Positions 25,591-25,604 of a stretch of 25,604 nucleotides of DNA are shown piece by piece. The DNA lies in IMG/VR virus record IMGVR_UViG_3300023184_002342, positions 1 to 25,604 of that record. One strand, 5' to 3'. Each line of letters starts with the position of its first letter. Within the stretch, counting starts at the first letter, position 1. A program made the position numbers and the translations under genes. Under the pieces are notes generated by a model. The model was not told the origin of the DNA, ran no database searches, and was given only the letters and a program-made list of their open reading frames with translations. Source of the DNA: a virus.

Positions 25591-25604
25591 ATGTGTAAAG
25601 AATG
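25591..25604 (+). CDS. start of a gene cut by the window edge
   Basis: ATG at 25591 with TTGGAGAAAT before it and four complete codons plus two bases (M C K E) before the edge. The upstream hairpin and ribosome binding site make this a probable start, but the product cannot be named. Confidence 0.35.

Overview
This A/T-rich window is a stretch of a tailed double-stranded DNA phage genome, or a prophage of the same kind. Every supported gene lies on the + strand, most overlap or nearly touch, and the set includes a large terminase subunit, a candidate small terminase subunit, an endolysin with holin-like neighbours, and phage replication and recombination genes. The host is probably an actinobacterium: there is a WhiB-like protein, a proteasome-like Ntn hydrolase, many starts that look leaderless, and surface proteins with Sec signals but no outer-membrane signature. 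The low G+C would suit a small-genome freshwater or marine actinobacterium, but that is inference. No tRNA, CRISPR array, transposase or integrase was seen, and no gap exceeds 300 bases.

Region 1 (1-8836) is a dense early-type operon of overlapping genes. It holds a DnaE-type DNA polymerase cut by the window edge, a MazG-like pyrophosphohydrolase, a RecA-like recombinase, a predicted Hjc-like resolvase, small membrane proteins (one with an XapX domain), a PduO-type cob(I)alamin adenosyltransferase, a Cas4-like Fe-S nuclease, a RuvC-like resolvase, a small HTH protein, a family-2 glycosyltransferase, a sugar nucleotidyltransferase and an Nmad1 (DUF1599) protein. The logic is nucleotide supply, DNA synthesis, recombination, and possibly modification.

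Region 2 (8837-13348) starts at a consensus promoter and carries the candidate TerS, a zinc-ribbon protein, TerL and small proteins, then an Hsp20/IbpA chaperone with a structured leader. Next come a candidate structured RNA of about 115 nt, a thermonuclease-like protein and an FmdB-like zinc ribbon.

Region 3 (13349-18351) has a very large exported repeat protein, a small membrane protein, a lipoprotein, a holin-like protein, a CHAP endolysin and a protein carrying segments usually seen with prohead proteases. Lysis and cell-surface functions sit together here.

Region 4 (18352-25604) is made of short transcription units. It encodes WhiB, several small conserved phage proteins, a membrane coiled-coil protein, the Ntn hydrolase, an exported subtilisin-like protease, a pyrimidine-dimer-glycosylase-like protein, thioredoxin, an Ala/Thr-rich exported protein ending in a stable terminator hairpin, a lysine-rich basic protein and very small proteins.

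The most notable patterns are these. Eight or nine genes have a -10 box 6-9 nt before the ATG, predicting leaderless mRNAs. Leadered genes often use an extended -10 (TGnTATAAT) without a clear -35. A multi-state RNA with an H-type pseudoknot lies just upstream of the thermonuclease ribosome binding site. A B12-activating enzyme sits in the replication operon. Four exported or lipid-anchored proteins suggest that the phage remodels the host surface.
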